Source: Arthrobacter sp. FW306-2-2C-D06B | GTDB lineage: Bacteria; Actinomycetota; Actinomycetes; Actinomycetales; Micrococcaceae | DNA length: 64,000 bases | Direction of reading: 5' to 3' | Assembly (NCBI RefSeq): GCF_021789175.1 | Contig: NZ_CP084560.1 | Span: 992,001 to 1,056,000 of the forward strand | Shown here: positions 59,816 through 64,000 of the stretch, one piece after another | Layout of the letters: the number at the start of each line of letters is the position of its first letter | Numbering within the stretch: position 1 is the first letter of the stretch | The notes under the pieces: model-generated | Database searches by the model: none | What the model was told of the DNA's origin: nothing | Seen by the model: the letters and a program-made list of their open reading frames with translations, nothing else | Made by a program: the position numbers and the translations under genes

Positions 59816-59898
59816 GGGGCGCATGCGGCAGGAGGCAAGATGTGGGACGCATGTGGCAGAACGCGTGAGGCGGGACGCATGTGGCGTGGGTGCCGGCT
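59816..59898 (+). repeat. 28-bp tandem repeats upstream of the McrB-like gene
   Basis: Three units begin GGGGCGCATGCGGCA (59816), GGGACGCATGTGGCA (59844) and GGGACGCATGTGGCG (59872), with exact 28-bp periodicity but divergent second halves. They occupy the 143-bp gap before mcrB. Too short and without spacers to be a CRISPR array. Confidence 0.65.
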
Positions 59899-59937
59899 TT
59901 GCTGATGCCAGCACCAAGACAAACCATGTAAGTTGGC

Positions 59938-62172
59938 ATGGTGACTCCCTCCACCAAAACCCCACTGACCCGTGCCCCCGGTATCTCCAAGGAGATCGAA
60001 GATGCGGCCTGGTTCGTGCTGGGCCCGGGGCTGCAAGGCAAGGCTTCGGCGCTCGACGCCAGTACCCGCACTTGGACGGTGGACGCCGCCGGCGAGCTCC
60101 TGGAGCGCTTGGAACGCGGCGTCGGTGACGCCAAGGCGCCCATGATGACCAACCTGCGCCAAAACCTGGAAGGGGCCTCGCGCGAGGCCAAGTTGCTCGC
60201 CGTCGAGCTCCTCTTCCTCCAGTCCCTGCCTCTGGCACACGAGGTCAAATCGCTCAAGGTGAAGCGCGCCCGCGTTGCCGAAGCCGCGTCCTGGCTCGAT
60301 CCCGAGCTCGAGCTCCCCAAGGAGCTGTACCAGGGGATGACCGATCACGGCGTCATCCGTGACCGCACAGCCGAATTCAACTGGACCATCTGGGACCACC
60401 TCACCTGGTTGTGCCGGTTCGTGGCGCACGTCGACGGCCAGTCCAACGCGAGCATCAGCAAGGCCCTCAAGGACCCGCTGAAATTCCATGAACTCGCGGC
60501 GGCAACTCCCGAGGACCAGCCGGCCATCCGGCGCAGCATCGAATACTTGGCGTGGCCCAGCTACTTCGAGCCCGTCGTCGCCGACGTTGAACGGCGCGAA
60601 ATCCGGGACGCCTTCGCTTCGCTCGTGGGCGGCGCGCACGGCGAAACAGAAACCGACATCACCGCGGACGTCCACCGCATCCGGCTGTACCTGGACGAAC
60701 AGGCCGGCCAGCGCATCGATTGGTACGACCGCCAGCTCGTCAGCCAGTGGCGCAAAGTAGGAGATCCCGGCCGCCGCGCCTGGCTGCTGCGAACGCACCA
60801 GGACTCCGCCGAGCTCCTCGCCGCTTGGCGGGACGAGGAAAAGGCAACGCTCGACGTCGAACACCTCCGCGAACTCACCGCCGGCGTGACAGCAGGCCTG
60901 GTCCAGCATGCCGTGGACGAGGACTACAAGCACCTTGGCTACGTCGAGCGGGAGGACACCAAGACTGCTGTTTTCGCGTTCCTGACCGTGATGAAACCCG
61001 GCGACCTCGCCCTGTTCCAGAATTCCGGAGCCATCAGGATCGGCGTGGTCCTGGGCGAACCGGAACACAACGAGGACAACCGCCGGCTCCGCCGCAAAGT
61101 GCGTTGGTTCGATGAGACCCACCCGATCGCCGAAGCCCCGCGGCACGTCCAGCGCCAGCTCTCCACTTCGGGGATCGTCGTGGACGTCACCAGGGTCATC
61201 CAGTCCCTGCAGTCCCTCCTGCCTGCCGAAGCCGAGTCCGACGGCGAGGAAACCGCCGCGCCGGACGCCGTCGTCGAGCCCGTGATTGAAGGGTTCCGGC
61301 CCCTCACCGAAGAGTTCGCGGCGTCCCTCCACATGGAGCTCGAGCCGCTCACCGAAATCGCCGAACTGCTGGAGGAGAACCGCCAACTGGTGCTCTACGG
61401 CCCTCCGGGAACGGGAAAGACCTACCTCGCCAAGCACTTGGCCGCCGAACTCGCCGGAGACAGCACCGACGAGCGCGTGAAGCTGGTGCAGTTCCACCCG
61501 TCCTACGCCTACGAGGACTTCTTCGAGGGGTACCGACCGGACAAGACCGACGACGGCCAGGTGTCGTTCAAGCTCGTGGCCGGACCGCTGCGGCGCCTCG
61601 CGGAAGAAGCCGCGAAGCCCGGGAACTCCAACAAGCCGTACTTCCTGATCATCGACGAGATGAACCGCGCCAACCTGGCGAAAGTGTTCGGTGAGCTGTA
61701 CTTCCTGCTGGAATACCGCGACGACCGCATCTACCTCCAGTACAGCCCCAACGAACCGTTCAGCCTTCCGGACAACCTCTACATCATCGGCACCATGAAC
61801 ACGGCCGACCGCTCTATCGCCATGATGGACGCGGCGATCCGCCGCCGCTTCGCGTTCGTGGAATTGCACCCGAAGGTGGAACCGATCCGCGGTTCGCTCC
61901 GGCGCTTCCTCACTGCCCGCGGCCTGGACACCCTCAACGCGGACCTGCTTGACGCCCTGAACGACTCCATCGACGACTGGGACCGGGACCTGATGATCGG
62001 CCCCTCCTACTTCATGAAGAACGCGGCCCAGAACCCCGCCGGGCTGCGCCGGATCTGGAAGTACGAACTCATGCCGCTCCTGGAGGAGCACTACCACGGT
62101 CAGTTGAACCGGGCCCAGCTGGAGGAGCGCTTCGGTCTGGACCAGTTGTTGGGTCGACTTGCGGTCCGCTAA
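59938..62172 (+). CDS. mcrB: McrB-like AAA+ GTPase of a type IV restriction system
   Basis: A 744-residue protein. An N-terminal region of about 460 residues without a recognised domain is the probable DNA-recognition part. The AAA+ motor has Walker A GPPGTGKT (about residue 487), FHPSYAYEDFFEGYRP, Walker B FLIIDEMNRAN and the McrB signature GTMNTADRS (about 618). It would bind modified DNA and drive cleavage by McrC. The ATG at 59938 has a weak ribosome site. It overlaps the McrC gene by 14 bp. Confidence 0.85.
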   Translation: MVTPSTKTPLTRAPGISKEIEDAAWFVLGPGLQGKASALDASTRTWTVDAAGELLERLERGVGDAKAPMMTNLRQNLEGASREAKLLAVELLFLQSLPLAHEVKSLKVKRARVAEAASWLDPELELPKELYQGMTDHGVIRDRTAEFNWTIWDHLTWLCRFVAHVDGQSNASISKALKDPLKFHELAAATPEDQPAIRRSIEYLAWPSYFEPVVADVERREIRDAFASLVGGAHGETETDITADVHRIRLYLDEQAGQRIDWYDRQLVSQWRKVGDPGRRAWLLRTHQDSAELLAAWRDEEKATLDVEHLRELTAGVTAGLVQHAVDEDYKHLGYVEREDTKTAVFAFLTVMKPGDLALFQNSGAIRIGVVLGEPEHNEDNRRLRRKVRWFDETHPIAEAPRHVQRQLSTSGIVVDVTRVIQSLQSLLPAEAESDGEETAAPDAVVEPVIEGFRPLTEEFAASLHMELEPLTEIAELLEENRQLVLYGPPGTGKTYLAKHLAAELAGDSTDERVKLVQFHPSYAYEDFFEGYRPDKTDDGQVSFKLVAGPLRRLAEEAAKPGNSNKPYFLIIDEMNRANLAKVFGELYFLLEYRDDRIYLQYSPNEPFSLPDNLYIIGTMNTADRSIAMMDAAIRRRFAFVELHPKVEPIRGSLRRFLTARGLDTLNADLLDALNDSIDDWDRDLMIGPSYFMKNAAQNPAGLRRIWKYELMPLLEEHYHGQLNRAQLEERFGLDQLLGRLAVR

Positions 62173-63454
62173 GACCGCGCCACCGCGTCCGGCCCGCGCC
62201 CCGGGTATCGGAAAGCCTGCGGTCCGCACTTCCACGAAGGCTCCGGCTGTGCGGCACATCGTCATGGACGAGCTCTCCGGTGGCATCGTGGAAAAGCTTG
62301 ATCCGGACGCCGCGGCCCTCCTCAACTCAAGCGGGCTCGCGAAGGCCTCACCCATGGGGATGGGCCTCTACCGCGTCGAGCCTGTGGGCAAGGTCGGGTC
62401 GGTGCGGACGCCGACAGTCCAGTTCGAGGTACGGCCCAAGGACCGCCTGGGCTTGAACCGGCTGCTGTTCCTCCTCAGCTACGCCGGGGACCAGGGGTTC
62501 CGCGAGGACTCCGTGGCCGCCGTCGAGCACAAGGACTTGTGGAGCGCCCTGGCCGAATCCCTCGCCCAACTGGCGGAGCGGGCCCTCAGCCGTGGTCCGC
62601 TGCAGGGGTATCTCACCGTGGACGAGTCCCTCCGGACGGTCAAGGGCCGCATCCGGATCTCGGACCAGATCTCACGCCGCCCCGGGATGCTGGTTCCGCT
62701 GGAAGTCTCCTATGACGAATTCACCGAGGACATTGCCGAGAACCGCATCCTGCGTGCCGCGCTCGAGCGGATGGGCAAGGTTCCCGGTGTACGGCAAAAC
62801 GTCCTGAGCCGCTTGCGGCAGCTCAAAGGAAAGCTCGACGCCGTCACTCGGCTGCAGTCCGGAGCGCCCCTCCCGCGGTGGCAGGCCAACCGGATGAACC
62901 TCCGCTACCATCCCGTCCTCCGCCTGGCCGAGCTCATCCTGCGGAATGCCTCTGCCGAAGCGGGCGAAGGGAAGCAGCAGACCGCCTCGTTTGTAGTGGA
63001 CATGTCCACTGTGTTTGAGGAATTCGTGGGTGTGGCTTTGCGGGCGGCCATGCGGGCGCATCCGGGTGAAATGCGGCTCCAATACGGCGCCACCCTCAAC
63101 GAAGCTGTGCGGGATTCGGACCGGCTCACCGTGCGCCCCGACGCCGTGCATTTCCTGGGTGGCCGGCCCGTGGTGGTGTACGACTCCAAATACGCCTCTG
63201 CCACGGATTCCGGGGCATCGCTCAACGCGGACCACTATCAACTCCTGGCCTACTGCACCGCGCTGCAAGTTCCCACGGCGTGGCTTGTCTACGCGGGCAA
63301 GGGAGAGATGAAGTTGCGTCGGATCCTCAACACGGACATCGACATTGTGGAGTACCCACTGGACTTGTCGCGGCCACCGGCGGAGATTCTTGCCGCCGTC
63401 ACGGACCTGGCCCAGCAGTCGTGGGGAGAAGTGGTGCGCCAGGCGCGCCTGTGA
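62159..63454 (+). CDS. mcrC: McrC-like nuclease subunit
   Basis: A 431-residue protein. An N-terminal region resembling the McrB-contact domain is followed by a C-terminal PD-(D/E)xK nuclease: LTVRPDAVHF then VVVYDSKYA supply the Asp and Asp-x-Lys residues, with DHYQLLAYC after. The start is uncertain: TTG at 62159 overlaps mcrB; later starts may be used. Works only with McrB to cut modified DNA. Confidence 0.82.
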   Translation: MRSAKTAPPRPARAPGIGKPAVRTSTKAPAVRHIVMDELSGGIVEKLDPDAAALLNSSGLAKASPMGMGLYRVEPVGKVGSVRTPTVQFEVRPKDRLGLNRLLFLLSYAGDQGFREDSVAAVEHKDLWSALAESLAQLAERALSRGPLQGYLTVDESLRTVKGRIRISDQISRRPGMLVPLEVSYDEFTEDIAENRILRAALERMGKVPGVRQNVLSRLRQLKGKLDAVTRLQSGAPLPRWQANRMNLRYHPVLRLAELILRNASAEAGEGKQQTASFVVDMSTVFEEFVGVALRAAMRAHPGEMRLQYGATLNEAVRDSDRLTVRPDAVHFLGGRPVVVYDSKYASATDSGASLNADHYQLLAYCTALQVPTAWLVYAGKGEMKLRRILNTDIDIVEYPLDLSRPPAEILAAVTDLAQQSWGEVVRQARL

Positions 63455-63538
63455 CGCTCCGAGGCGGTGGGGATCTGTTCCGTCAGTGCCGGAGTCGGAC
63501 TAGCCTGAGAAAGCAGTCATTCCCTAGATGGAGGCATC

Positions 63539-63775
63539 ATGCACGGCAAGAAAAAGAAGAAGTCCTGGAAGGACATGACCCCTGGGCAACGGGTAGGCAT
63601 GCTCGTGGTGGGCGCGGGACAGTTGGCGCTGCTCGTCGCGGCACAACGCAGCATTTCCAAGACCCCCGCGGCCCAGATCAGGGGAAACAAAGCCGTATGG
63701 CGGGCCGCAAGCTTCATCAATTTCTTCGGGCCGCTGAGCTACTTCCTGTTCGGCCGCCGTCGAGGAACCGCGTGA
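63539..63775 (+). CDS. Small membrane protein with PLDc_N-like segment
   Basis: A 78-residue protein: a Lys-rich N-terminus (HGKKKKKSW), one hydrophobic helix (VGMLVVGAGQLALLVAA) and a second near FFGPLSYFLFGRRRG, the ending typical of PLDc_N-like domains. TGGAGG precedes the ATG. The 3' end overlaps the convergent vsr gene by 59 bp. Confidence 0.7.
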   Translation: MHGKKKKKSWKDMTPGQRVGMLVVGAGQLALLVAAQRSISKTPAAQIRGNKAVWRAASFINFFGPLSYFLFGRRRGTA

Positions 63776-64000
63776 GCTGATTTTCCAAAGCCGAACGGTC
63801 CCGGAGCTCGCATTCCCACACCGTGAGAACCTCCCATCCTGAGGCTCTCAGCAGTTCGCGCTGTCCGGCGTCGCGCTCCCGGGTGCGATTGCGCTTGGCT
63901 GCCCAGAAATCCGCGTTGCCGCTCGGTGCATGCTGGCCTGCCTTGCAATCGTGGAAATGCCAGAAGCACCCGTTCACGAAAATCACCTTGCGCCGGCCGG
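63717..64000 (-). CDS. vsr: Very-short-patch mismatch endonuclease Vsr (partial, C-terminal part)
   Basis: Reading leftward from the right edge, the chain contains RRKVIFVNGCFWHFHDCKAG, then NADFWAAKRNRTRERDAGQRELLRASGW and VLTVWECEL. These are the zinc and catalytic segments of Vsr, which nicks at T:G mismatches produced by deamination of 5-methylcytosine. The N-terminus is beyond the window. It is normally linked to a cytosine methyltransferase, probably just outside. Confidence 0.9.
   Translation of the reverse strand, partial: GRRKVIFVNGCFWHFHDCKAGQHAPSGNADFWAAKRNRTRERDAGQRELLRASGWEVLTVWECELRDRSALENQLTRFLDGGRTGSSSAARRN

Noticed and set aside
59816..59898. CRISPR array upstream of the restriction genes
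   Set aside because: Repeats abut each other with no spacers and are only partly conserved.
59806..62355. Long minus-strand frame opposite mcrB
   Set aside because: Composition is typical of an antisense shadow; mcrB motifs on the plus strand are unambiguous.

Overview
The window looks like chromosome from a high-GC actinobacterium of the Arthrobacter/Paenarthrobacter group (Micrococcaceae). The evidence is strongly GC-biased codon use, a mycothiol-type formaldehyde dehydrogenase, an actinobacterial-style amt-glnK unit preceded by GlnR-like boxes, and a dimethylglycine oxidase and creatinase that closely match the Arthrobacter and Pseudomonas enzymes as I remember them. I saw no rRNA, tRNA, phage, insertion sequence or CRISPR.

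Positions 1-29522 form one metabolic island for methylated amines. On the minus strand there is a truncated IclR regulator, creatinase and an MHS-family transporter. They are followed by a seven-gene operon that reads, in transcription order: Rieske ferredoxin, dimethylglycine oxidase, BetA, BetB, then an OpuA/ProU-like ABC importer (ATPase, double permease, binding protein). Divergent from it on the plus strand are a ferredoxin reductase, a GbcA-like Rieske oxygenase, mycothiol-dependent formaldehyde dehydrogenase and a metallo-beta-lactamase-fold hydrolase. After an IclR gene, a VOC protein and a GntR gene comes glyA-soxBDAG-sdaA-purU. Together these encode choline -> betaine aldehyde -> glycine betaine -> dimethylglycine -> sarcosine -> glycine -> serine -> pyruvate. 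Creatine enters at sarcosine, and released C1 units are handled by the formaldehyde branch, folate and PurU.

Positions 29523-42000 hold smaller modules: a PucR regulator with an NCS1 permease and a deacetylase-fold hydrolase (possible cyclic ureide/imide use), a cluster of 79-bp palindromic repeats, a secreted matrixin-type protease, an MbfA-like ferritin/VIT1 iron exporter, a sodium:solute symporter with a divergent XRE-cupin regulator, and amt-glnK. Positions 42000-49700 carry an APC permease, a secreted GH33-type sialidase, and a ureohydrolase/ThDP-decarboxylase pair that fits the 2-ketoarginine route. Positions 49700-56920 carry a MarR-controlled EmrB-like exporter with a coiled-coil tail and a heterodimeric ABC exporter. 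Positions 56920-64000 carry a thioesterase, CutC, a DUF5107 protein, an McrBC-like restriction pair, a small membrane protein and the C-terminal part of Vsr.

Several families of dispersed palindromic repeats lie between genes: 66-bp and 79-bp families with multiple copies in the window, and two long single palindromes. They are among the more unusual things visible here.
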